Shown piece by piece: positions 1 through 6,064 of a stretch of DNA of 8,450 nt. Location of the stretch: positions 1 through 8,450 of the forward strand of contig JAPSGM010000070.1 of assembly GCA_031177555.1 (NCBI GenBank), written 5' to 3'. The position numbers were made by a program, and so were the translations under genes. Origin of the DNA: Chloroflexota bacterium (GTDB lineage Bacteria; Chloroflexota; Limnocylindria; QHBO01). The notes beneath the pieces were generated by a model. It ran no database searches. It saw only the letters and a program-made list of their open reading frames with translations, and was not told the DNA's origin. Numbering within the stretch: position 1 is the stretch's first letter; every line of letters begins with the position of its first letter.

Positions 1-399
1 GCCGCGCGGGATGACGTGCAGCACCTCGCGGTTGGACGGCGTCTGGACGGCCTTGGCCGCGTCGGTGGCCCGCGCCACGTCCTCGCGGCTCACCTCGCGC
101 TTGTGCCCGGAGACCGCCACCACGCCGCGCGAGTTCTGCGAGGAGATGTGGCTGCCGCCCACCGCCACGAAGGCGGAGCTGATCTTGTAGCCGGACAGCC
201 GCTCGGCCTTCTCCAGGCTGGCGGCGATGGAGTTCACGGTCTGGTCGATGTTGGCGACCATGCCCTTCTTCATGCCGACCGACGGGGCGATCCCGTAGCC
301 GATGATGCTCACATCGCCGGACCGCCCCACCTCGCCGATGAGCGTGGTCACCTTGGTCGTGCCGGCGTCGATGCCGACCAGCACCGTCTCCCTGTCCAA
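1..399 (-). CDS. ftsA: FtsA, actin-like cell division protein (3' part outside window)
   Basis: FtsA is the cytoplasmic actin-family ATPase that tethers FtsZ filaments to the membrane and recruits later divisome proteins. Only the first 133 residues are visible. From residue 6 the translation reads VLVGIDAGTTKVTTLIGE, the phosphate-1 loop and first strand of the actin fold. It continues with IGYGIAPSVGMKKGMVANI, matching the family pattern VxSxGIKKGxVVDI, and then VAVGGSHISSQNSRGVVAV, the start of the SHS2-containing 1C subdomain (about 75 onwards), and HVIPRG at the window edge. The frame is open from the edge to 399. The TTG at 399-397 is preferred as start because GGAGG lies four bases upstream; the next option is GTG at 384, immediately before the phosphate loop, with a weaker AGGGAG nearby. 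It lies 57 bp after sbp. ftsZ is expected next, outside the window. Confidence 0.94.
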   Translation of the reverse strand, partial: MDRETVLVGIDAGTTKVTTLIGEVGRSGDVSIIGYGIAPSVGMKKGMVANIDQTVNSIAASLEKAERLSGYKISSAFVAVGGSHISSQNSRGVVAVSGHKREVSREDVARATDAAKAVQTPSNREVLHVIPRG

Positions 400-402
400 G
401 CT

Positions 403-408
403 ACCTCC
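403..408 (-). promoter_or_regulatory. Ribosome binding site of ftsA
   Basis: The minus strand reads GGAGGT here, followed by AGC and then TTG at 399-397. GGAGG is a near-perfect match to the anti-Shine-Dalgarno sequence. It supports an initiation site right after it even though the codon is TTG. The spacing of four bases from GGAGG to the start is a little short. No sigma-70-like promoter is visible in the 57 bp between sbp and ftsA, so this looks like a translational signal only. Confidence 0.7.
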
Positions 409-456
409 GATGGTCTCGCCGGACCGATGCCACGCTCGGTCGGCCGCGGATCGAGC

Positions 457-792
457 CTACAGGAAGTGACGCCGGATCAGCGCCACGTTTTGGAAGATGC
501 GCAGCCCGAAGGCGAACAGCGCCACCAGATACAGGTCGATGCCCAGCCGGTCGCCGACGAAGGTCAGCGCCACCGCCACCAGCGCGTTGGTCACGAAGCC
601 GGACAGGAAGACGCGGTTGTCGTAGTGGGCGTCCAGCTCGGCCCGGATGGCCCCGAGCACCGAGTCCAGCCCGGCCAGGATGCCGACCGCGCTGTAGCGC
701 GCCAGGTCCGGGCTGACGCTGACGTTCATGATCAGGCCGAGTCCGATGCCGAGCGCAAGGCCGATCAGGGGCAGCCACATAGGGAACGTCAC
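457..792 (-). CDS. sbp: Small basic protein Sbp, DUF1290 membrane protein
   Basis: This is a 111-residue hydrophobic protein of the DUF1290 family, known as Sbp in Bacillus subtilis, where the gene also lies upstream of ftsA. Its biochemical role is not established; the recurring position next to division genes suggests a membrane protein linked to the divisome. Recognisable family segments are MWLPLIGLALGIGLG (5-19), ARYSAVGILAGLDSVLGAIRA (between 31 and 51), FLSGFVTNAL (62-71), GDRLGIDLYL (80-89) and FGLRIFQNVALIRRH (95-109). Three or four membrane helices are likely. The start is uncertain. GTG at 792 gives MTFPMWLPL, while ATG at 780 gives MWLPL, which matches the family N-terminus better. 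Neither has a well-spaced Shine-Dalgarno sequence; a GGAGGCGGAG lies 16 bases before the GTG. No other ATG, GTG or TTG exists in frame down to the ftsQ stop. The gap from ftsQ is 42 bp, and no DUF881 gene accompanies it. Confidence 0.93.
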   Translation of the reverse strand: MTFPMWLPLIGLALGIGLGLIMNVSVSPDLARYSAVGILAGLDSVLGAIRAELDAHYDNRVFLSGFVTNALVAVALTFVGDRLGIDLYLVALFAFGLRIFQNVALIRRHFL

Positions 793-834
793 CGCTGCTC
801 GCCGCGCGCTCCGCCTCCGATCGCGTCGCGGCCT

Positions 835-1686
835 CTAGGGCGCCCAATATACCTTCCCCGGGTTGCGGGCATCCACCCAGCCGACCAGCCGCTCGGGACG
901 CTCTGCAAAGAGCGTGCGAACGGCCGCCACCTGGGCGTCCAGGCGGGCCATGGCCTCCGCCTCGGTCTCGCCCGGGGCGGCCTGGTAGAAGCCCAGCGCC
1001 GCCTCCCAGCCCGGCCGCTCGGCGACGAGCATGAAACCGTACTCGTCGTCGACGCGGACCCCGAAGCGGTCGGCACGCGAGCCGAGGAGCTCCGGGTCCA
1101 GCTCGAGCAGCCGCTCCGCCGCTCGCAGCTCCGCCAGCGGCACGGCCGCCCCGACCGCCAGCGAGCGGCTGGCGGTGCGCAGGTCGTCGATGGCCGGCAG
1201 CCGGGCCAGCTCGCGTGGCAGCTCGGCGACGCGCGGCAGCGAGCCGATGATGCTCCCGTCCGAGGCCAGCACCAGGCGCGCCGCCGGCGTGAACCAGGTG
1301 GCGGCCGGCCGCTTCTCGACGACCGTCACCTCCAGGCCGTCGGGCAGTCGGGCGCTCACTCTCGCCTCGGCCACGGCCGGCAGCTGCGCCAGCCGCCCGG
1401 CGATCTCTGCGCTGTCCAGGGTCAGCAGCGGCCGCCCGACGTAGGCCGCCAGCACCGCCTGCAGCTGCTCGGGCGGCGTGTAGCGCTCGCCGGCGTGGGC
1501 CGTGCGGGCCACGCGCAGCCACGGGCCGTTCACCAGCGTCACCAGGCCGGCGACGAGGGCGGCGAACAGCAGGACGGCGCCGATCCGCGACCGCGACGGC
1601 AGCCGCGTCGCCAGCCGCGCGCGGACCGGCTGCCGGGGACGGGCGGCATGGCCAGCGCCGCGCCGCGGCCGCCCCCCGCGGCTCAC
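835..1686 (-). CDS. ftsQ: FtsQ/DivIB-type divisome protein with POTRA domain
   Basis: This single-pass membrane protein belongs to the divisome; in known systems it scaffolds FtsL/DivIC and FtsB and regulates FtsW-FtsI. The 283-residue protein has a strongly basic cytoplasmic tail (1-34), one membrane helix at about 35-52, and an extracytoplasmic POTRA domain at about 54-124. Visible family traits are the GRPLLTLD segment at 84-91, LPAVAEARVSARLPDGLEVTV between 102 and 122, and EKRPAATW at 124-131. The rest forms the less conserved beta domain ending in NPGKVYWAP. Sequence similarity is loose, as usual for FtsQ, but topology and position between ddl and ftsA are decisive. The GTG at 1686 overlaps the ddl stop (GTGA) and has a strong purine-rich ribosome site upstream. 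An in-frame extension to 2103 is Arg-rich ddl antiphase sequence and is rejected. It ends in TAG. Confidence 0.9.
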   Translation of the reverse strand: MSRGGRPRRGAGHAARPRQPVRARLATRLPSRSRIGAVLLFAALVAGLVTLVNGPWLRVARTAHAGERYTPPEQLQAVLAAYVGRPLLTLDSAEIAGRLAQLPAVAEARVSARLPDGLEVTVVEKRPAATWFTPAARLVLASDGSIIGSLPRVAELPRELARLPAIDDLRTASRSLAVGAAVPLAELRAAERLLELDPELLGSRADRFGVRVDDEYGFMLVAERPGWEAALGFYQAAPGETEAEAMARLDAQVAAVRTLFAERPERLVGWVDARNPGKVYWAP

Positions 1687-2834
1687 TCGTCCCCCTCCAC
1701 GGCATCCGCGGGCTCGGCCGGGTTCTGGCCCAGCCTCGCCTGCTCCAGGCCGAGCTCGATGATGCGCGCCACCAGCTCGCCGAAGGAGATGCCGGCCAGC
1801 TCCGCCTGCTTGGGGAACATGCTGGTGGCGGTGAACCCGGGGATCGTGTTCATCTCGGAGACGTAGGCCCTGCCTGACGGGACCAAAAAGTCGACGCGCG
1901 CGAACCCGGCGCAGTCCACGGCGCGGTACACCGCCAGCGACAGCTCCCGCAGCCGCGCTGCCAGGTCGGGGTCGACGTCGGCCCGCGGATGGACGTCGGC
2001 GAGGCCGGCGGTGTATTTCGACTCGTAGTCGTACCACTCCTTGTGGCTGCGCACCTCGCCGGGCCCGAGCACGATTGGGTCGTCGTTGCCGAGCACGCCG
2101 CACTCCAGCTCGCGGGCATCGGGCACGTAGGCCTCCACGATGACCTTACTGTCGTAGCGGAACGCCTCCTCCATGGCGTCCGGCAGCTCGTCGGGGCCGT
2201 GGACCAGGCTCATGCCCACGCTGCTGCCCAGGCGTGCCGGCTTCACCACGCTCCGCGGGCCGAGGCGCTCGGCGACGTCGCGCAGCACGGCGTCGGGGTC
2301 ATCGGTCCAGGCGGAGCGGCGGAACCAGGTGTGGTCGACCACCGGGATGCCATGGCCGCGCATGAGGTCCTTGAAGACGATCTTGTCCATCCCGATGGAG
2401 CTGGCCAGCACGCCCGCGCCGGTGTACGGGATGCCGGCCAGCTCCAGGAAGCCCTGCAACGTGCCGTCTTCGCCGAACGGGCCGTGCAGCACCAGGAAGG
2501 CGACGTCGATCGCCTCGGCCAGCGAGCGCAGGGCGACGCGTGGCGCGAGCGCGGACGCGTCCGGGCTCGCCGGGACGGGCAGGCGGGCTTCGCCCAGCCG
2601 CGCCGTGTGCTGGGTTGGCGTCTCGATGCCGAGCAGCCCGGCCAGGCTGCCCTCGCCCAGCTCGGCCGCCGGGCCAGCCGGGAGGTGCCAGCGGCCGGAG
2701 CGATCGATGTAGATGAGGTATGGCTCGAAGCGGTCGCGGTCGATGGCGCGCAGCACGGCCTCGGCCGAGGCCACGCTGACCTCGTGCTCGGCCGAGCGAC
2801 CGCCGGCGAAGATGCCCACCCGCAGGCGCCTCAC
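1683..2834 (-). CDS. ddl: D-alanine-D-alanine ligase
   Basis: This ATP-grasp ligase condenses two D-alanines into the D-Ala-D-Ala terminus that MurF attaches to the stem peptide. The protein has 383 residues, at the long end of the family, partly because of a segment at about 55-105 before the HGPFGEDGTLQG motif (117-128). Residue Glu16 in GGRSAEHEVS (11-20) matches the catalytic Glu of E. coli DdlB, Lys198 in VKPARLGSSVG is the ATP lysine, and Ser204 and Tyr268 complete the triad. Asp315, Glu327 and Asn329 (SEMNTIPGF) are the metal ligands. Tyr268 in EWYDYESKY is the tyrosine of D-Ala-D-Ala ligases; D-lactate-forming enzymes have Phe there. Normal D-Ala-D-Ala termini, and so target-level glycopeptide sensitivity, are therefore predicted. 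The GTG start overlaps the murB stop (GTGA) and has GGGAGA six bases upstream. The acidic C-terminal tail is unremarkable. Confidence 0.96.
   Translation of the reverse strand: MRRLRVGIFAGGRSAEHEVSVASAEAVLRAIDRDRFEPYLIYIDRSGRWHLPAGPAAELGEGSLAGLLGIETPTQHTARLGEARLPVPASPDASALAPRVALRSLAEAIDVAFLVLHGPFGEDGTLQGFLELAGIPYTGAGVLASSIGMDKIVFKDLMRGHGIPVVDHTWFRRSAWTDDPDAVLRDVAERLGPRSVVKPARLGSSVGMSLVHGPDELPDAMEEAFRYDSKVIVEAYVPDARELECGVLGNDDPIVLGPGEVRSHKEWYDYESKYTAGLADVHPRADVDPDLAARLRELSLAVYRAVDCAGFARVDFLVPSGRAYVSEMNTIPGFTATSMFPKQAELAGISFGELVARIIELGLEQARLGQNPAEPADAVEGDE
1691..1698 (-). promoter_or_regulatory. Ribosome binding site of ftsQ
   Basis: The minus strand reads GGAGGGGG, then ACGA, then the GTG start of ftsQ at 1686. 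The GGAGG core is seven bases from the start codon, an ideal distance. It lies inside the acidic C-terminal coding end of ddl and decides the ftsQ start at the GTGA overlap against the much longer in-frame extension upstream. Confidence 0.7.
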
Positions 2835-3793
2835 GCGCGCTCTCCCGGCGGGCCGCTCCCCGCCTCCGGCTCCGGCCAGTGGCCGACGAACTCGATCTCG
2901 TACTGCAGCATGACGCCGAAGCGCTCCTGGACGAGGGCGCGCACCTCGTTACCGAGGGCGCGCACGTCGGCGGCGCGGCCACCACGGTCGACCACGATGA
3001 AGTTGGCGTGGAGCGTGCTCACCATGGCCGACCCCACGCGGCGGCCCTTGAGCCCGGCAACGTCAATCAGCCGCCCGGCGTGGTCGCCCGGCGGGTTGCG
3101 GAAGACGCTGCCCGCGTTCTGGTCGGCCAGCGGCTGGGTGGCGCGCCGCTGCGCCTGGTTGGCGTCCACCCGCTCGCCGATGGCGGCCGGGTCGTCGCGC
3201 TCCAGCTGCAGCGTGGCCGCCAGCACCACCTCGTCGCCGTGCTTGAAGCGCGACTCGCGGTAGGCGAAGGCGCAGTCGGCGTGGGCCAGGGTCAGCTCCG
3301 TGTCCCCGGCCGGGTCCCACGCCTCCGCACCGACCAGGAGGTCCTTGATCTCGCCCCCATGCGCCCCGGCGTTGGCCCACACCGCGCCGCCCAGCGTGCC
3401 GGGGACGCTGATGCCGAACTCCAGGCCGGCCAGCCCCTCGGCCGTGCAGCGCTTGACCAGCAGGGCCATCGGCGCGCCGGCGTCGGCGGTCAGCTGCGTC
3501 CCCTCGATCGCCACGCCGCGCGCCCGGTTGCGGACCACCAGGCCCGGCATGCCCTCGTCGGACACCACCAGGTCGCTGCCGTTGCCGAGCACGAAGGCCG
3601 GGGCGCCGGCGTCGCGCGCCAGGCGCAGGGCGGCCAGCAGCGCCGCGCGGTCGCTCACCTCCACGAAGCGCTGGGCCGGACCACCCACGCGCAGCGTGGT
3701 CAGCGGCGCCAGCGGCCGGTCGTGGACAAGCTCGATCCCGCGCTCGCCCGCCAGCTCGTCGAGCCGCCCGGCGGCCGGCATGCCGCGGCTCAT
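2831..3793 (-). CDS. murB: MurB, UDP-N-acetylenolpyruvylglucosamine reductase
   Basis: This cytoplasmic FAD flavoprotein uses NADPH to reduce UDP-GlcNAc-enolpyruvate to UDP-MurNAc. The protein has 320 residues. The FAD-binding PCMH-type domain shows TTLRVGGPA at 32-40, GNGSDLVVSDEG at 70-81 (family GGGSNLLVSDxG) and GISVPGTLGGAVWANAGAHG at 127-146. The substrate-binding C-terminal part shows YRESRFK at 178-184, AGSVFRNP at 227-234, LIDVAGLKG at 242-250 and HANFIV at 262-267. Ser229 aligns with the catalytic Ser and Glu299 (YEIEFVG) with the second acid-base residue. The size and compact substrate domain suggest the type II form. The ATG at 3793 overlaps the murG stop as ATGA; a second ATG at 3781 is possible and would remove only four residues. 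Longer in-frame extensions lie inside murG and do not resemble MurB. murC, which often sits between murG and murB, is absent. The stop overlaps ddl as GTGA. Confidence 0.95.
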   Translation of the reverse strand: MSRGMPAAGRLDELAGERGIELVHDRPLAPLTTLRVGGPAQRFVEVSDRAALLAALRLARDAGAPAFVLGNGSDLVVSDEGMPGLVVRNRARGVAIEGTQLTADAGAPMALLVKRCTAEGLAGLEFGISVPGTLGGAVWANAGAHGGEIKDLLVGAEAWDPAGDTELTLAHADCAFAYRESRFKHGDEVVLAATLQLERDDPAAIGERVDANQAQRRATQPLADQNAGSVFRNPPGDHAGRLIDVAGLKGRRVGSAMVSTLHANFIVVDRGGRAADVRALGNEVRALVQERFGVMLQYEIEFVGHWPEPEAGSGPPGERA

Positions 3794-4887
3794 GCGGCCC
3801 GCGACCCCATCCGGATCAGCTCGGCGGCGATCTCGGCCGCGGCCTGTGGCCGGCCGAGCGCGCGGGCGGCGTCGGCCAGGCGCTGCCGGGCCTCGTCGTC
3901 GCGCAGCCACCCGACCTCCCGCACCAGGCGCCGCGCGTCCAGCTCGGCGTCCGGCACCACCACGGCGGCGCCCTGGTCCGCCAGCCAGGCGGCGTTCTCG
4001 TGCTGGTGGGCGCTCGCGTAGGGGTACGGCACCAGGATGACCGCGACGCCCACGGTCGCGACCTCCGCGCAGGTGGACGAGCCGGCCCGCCCCAGGACCA
4101 GGTCGGCCGCCACCAGGGTTTCGGCCATCCCCTCGCCGATGAACGGCACCGGCCGGTAGCGCGCCCGCATCGGCTGCGGGAGGCGCGCGCGCGACGCCTC
4201 GGCCGCCGCCATGCCGGCCTCCCCGGCGACGTGCAGGACCTGCCACTCCCCGAGGATCGACTCCAGTGCGCCGTCGATGGCCGAGGTGATGCGCGCCACC
4301 GCCTGGGAGCCGCCGAAGGCGAGCAGCAGGCGGTCATCATCGGCCAGGCGCAGGACGGCGCGCGCTGCCGCGCGCTCGATGCCGGCGAAGGAGCGGATGG
4401 GCGTGCCGGATACGAACGAGCGGCCGGGGAAGGCGGCCAGGGTGGGCGGGAAGGAGACGGCCACCCGGTCGGCCAGGCGCCCCACCGCCGCCGTGGCCCG
4501 GCCGGGCACCACGTTGCCCTCCCACACCATGCTCGGCACCCCCCGCGCGCGGGCGGCCATGACTAGCGGGATGCCCAGGTAGCCCCCGGTCGTGAAGATC
4601 GCGTCGGGTCGCAGCCGGGCCAGCAGCGCCCACGCCTGAGGCACCGAGGCGCCGAGGCGCAGCGGGTCGAGGACGAGGTGCGCGTTCACGCCGCCGCTGC
4701 GCAGCGAGCGGACCATGAGCTCGTGGTAGGCCAGGCCGGCCCCGGCGACCAGGCGGCGCTCCATGCCGCGCACGCCGCCGACGTACGACAGCTCAAGGTC
4801 GGGCTGCGCGTCGCGCAGGGCGCTGGCGACGGCCAGCGCGGGGAAGATGTGCCCGCCTGTCCCGCCGCCCGAAACCAGAAAGCGCAT
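3790..4887 (-). CDS. murG: MurG, lipid II-forming GlcNAc transferase
   Basis: This peripheral membrane GT-B glycosyltransferase (family GT28) adds GlcNAc from UDP-GlcNAc to lipid I, giving lipid II. The protein has 365 residues, the usual family length. The N-terminal acceptor domain starts with the glycine loop SGGGTGGH at 6-13 and continues with TTGGYLGIP at 99-107. The C-terminal donor domain has GTPIR at 161-165, FGGSQ at 191-195, GRAGSSTCAE at 266-275 and the QHENA motif at 295-299. The usual HEQN motif reads WEGN at 122-125: Glu and Asn are kept, His and Gln are replaced. The ATG at 4887 is chosen because the glycine loop follows within six residues. The in-frame stretch up to 4974 encodes a Ser/Arg-rich sequence unlike MurG and is really ftsW coding DNA. 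A weak AGGAT lies nine bases upstream. The first 95 bases overlap ftsW, and the stop overlaps murB as ATGA. Confidence 0.96.
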   Translation of the reverse strand: MRFLVSGGGTGGHIFPALAVASALRDAQPDLELSYVGGVRGMERRLVAGAGLAYHELMVRSLRSGGVNAHLVLDPLRLGASVPQAWALLARLRPDAIFTTGGYLGIPLVMAARARGVPSMVWEGNVVPGRATAAVGRLADRVAVSFPPTLAAFPGRSFVSGTPIRSFAGIERAAARAVLRLADDDRLLLAFGGSQAVARITSAIDGALESILGEWQVLHVAGEAGMAAAEASRARLPQPMRARYRPVPFIGEGMAETLVAADLVLGRAGSSTCAEVATVGVAVILVPYPYASAHQHENAAWLADQGAAVVVPDAELDARRLVREVGWLRDDEARQRLADAARALGRPQAAAEIAAELIRMGSRAA

Positions 4888-6064
4888 CGAGCACCGATCC
4901 TGACTGCGTGGTCTCGCGCGAGATCGACAGCAGGATGCCGACCGCGACGAGGTTGATGGTGAGGGCCGAGCCACCGTAGCTGATGAACGGGAGCGGGATG
5001 CCGGTGACCGGCAGCAGGGCGGTGACCACCATCATGTTGATCCCGGCCTGCGCCACCAGCCAGGTGGTGATGCCGGCGGCCAGCAGCCCTGAGAAGGTGT
5101 CCGGTGCGTGAATGGCGATCCGGTACCCGTGGTAGGCGACCAGCAGGAAGAGGGCCACCACCGTCAGCGTCCCGACCAGCCCCAGCTCCTCGCCGATGAT
5201 GGCGAAGATGAAGTCGGTCGACGGTGCCGGCAGGTACAGGAACTTCTGCTTCGAGGCGCCCAGGCCCTGCCCCGCCAGCCCGCCGAGGGCGAGCGCGTAG
5301 AGGGCCTGGATGGTGTTGTAGCCGGCTCCCATGGGGTCGCGGAAGGGATCCAGGAAGGTGTGCACCCGCTGCAGCTGGTAGGCGGTGCTGCTGACCATGA
5401 CCAGCGCGGCTGCTCCCACCGCCGAGCCGATGGCGCCCAGGTACAGCAGGTTGGCGCCGGCCATGAAGAAGACGGAGAGGGTGGTGATGGCGTACACGCC
5501 CGACGTGCCCAGGTCCGGCTCCAGGGCGATGAGCACGAAGCCCGGCGCCACCAGCAGGCTGAACGGGACCAGGCCGTTCCAGAAGCTCTTCACCAGCTTG
5601 CCGCGGCGGTCGAGCCAGTGCGCGAGGTACAGGCAGATCGCCAGCTTGGCCAGCTCGGCCGGCTGGAACGACCCGATGCCGGGAATGACCAGCCAGCGGC
5701 GCGAGCCGAAGGCCTCCGTGCCGACGCCCGGGAGCAGCACCAGGACCAGCAGCGCCAGGCTGCCGACGTAGGCCGGGATGGCCAGGTAGCGCAGCAGGCG
5801 GAAGTCGACGCGGCTGGCCACGTACATGGCCGCGATGCCGAGCGCCGCCCAGATCGCCTGCTGGATGCCCTGCGCTCCGGGGTCCCCGCCCGCCAGGTAG
5901 GAGCGCACGGTGGACGCCGAGTACACCATCACCACCCCGATGGCCACCAGCGCCAGCACCGCGGTGAGCAGCGGCCAGCTGACGTGGTGGCGCTCGCGGC
6001 GCACGCCCGTGCGCGCGGCGCGCGCGGTGCTGCGGCGGGTGGCGCTGACGGCCTGCGCGGTCAC
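4793..6064 (-). CDS. ftsW: FtsW, SEDS-family septal peptidoglycan polymerase
   Basis: This polytopic membrane protein polymerises lipid II into glycan strands at the division septum, in the known family together with a class B penicillin-binding protein. The protein has 423 residues. It starts with a basic cytoplasmic tail (residues 1-28, many Arg), followed by about ten membrane helices. SEDS signatures are GSRRWL at 120-125, QPAELAK at 134-140, EPDLGT at 182-187, DFIFAIIGEELG at 284-295 and the PxPFISYGGSAL block at 358-368. Asp284 aligns with the Asp proposed as catalytic in SEDS polymerases. FtsW rather than RodA is chosen mainly from the dcw location. The GTG start overlaps the murD stop (GTGA) and has GGGGAG nine bases upstream. 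The conserved core ends near residue 386. The remaining tail is Arg-rich, and its last 31 codons overlap the 5' end of murG in another frame, so that tail may not be functionally constrained. Confidence 0.95.
   Translation of the reverse strand: MTAQAVSATRRSTARAARTGVRRERHHVSWPLLTAVLALVAIGVVMVYSASTVRSYLAGGDPGAQGIQQAIWAALGIAAMYVASRVDFRLLRYLAIPAYVGSLALLVLVLLPGVGTEAFGSRRWLVIPGIGSFQPAELAKLAICLYLAHWLDRRGKLVKSFWNGLVPFSLLVAPGFVLIALEPDLGTSGVYAITTLSVFFMAGANLLYLGAIGSAVGAAALVMVSSTAYQLQRVHTFLDPFRDPMGAGYNTIQALYALALGGLAGQGLGASKQKFLYLPAPSTDFIFAIIGEELGLVGTLTVVALFLLVAYHGYRIAIHAPDTFSGLLAAGITTWLVAQAGINMMVVTALLPVTGIPLPFISYGGSALTINLVAVGILLSISRETTQSGSVLDALSGFGRRDRRAHLPRAGRRQRPARRAARP

Noticed and set aside
412..425. 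Small inverted repeat (GGTC, six bases, GACC) between sbp and ftsA as a possible terminator.
   Set aside because: The stem is only four base pairs and no T-run follows, so it is not supported as a terminator; chance occurrence is likely at this GC content.
16..1866. A 616-codon open frame on the plus strand, opposite ftsA, sbp, ftsQ and part of ddl.
   Set aside because: The translation is rich in Arg, His, Gly, Gln and Asp without domain motifs, typical of the antisense of GC-rich genes. The minus-strand genes over the same DNA have clear family signatures.
1687..2103. In-frame N-terminal extension of ftsQ reaching into ddl.
   Set aside because: The extension is low-complexity Arg/Gly-rich sequence in a wrong frame of ddl. 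The GTG at 1686 has a well-spaced GGAGG and gives a normal FtsQ with a short basic tail and membrane helix.
2879..4021. Long plus-strand open frames opposite murB and murG (380 codons and shorter).
   Set aside because: Composition is of the antisense shadow type, no recognisable family, and the opposite strand encodes unmistakable MurB and MurG.
3794..4246. In-frame N-terminal extension of murB reaching deep into murG.
   Set aside because: It encodes Gly/Ala/Arg-rich sequence unlike any MurB N-terminus. The ATG at 3793 overlapping the murG stop gives the correct family length.
4888..4974. In-frame extension of murG upstream of its ATG.
   Set aside because: The extra residues are Ser/Arg-rich, lie in ftsW coding DNA and are absent from the family, whose N-terminus leads directly into the glycine loop.
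5996..6035. CG-rich alternating stretch at the start of ftsW that looks repetitive.
   Set aside because: It encodes the Arg/Ala-rich cytoplasmic tail of FtsW; there is no regular repeat unit, and codon choice in GC-rich DNA explains it.
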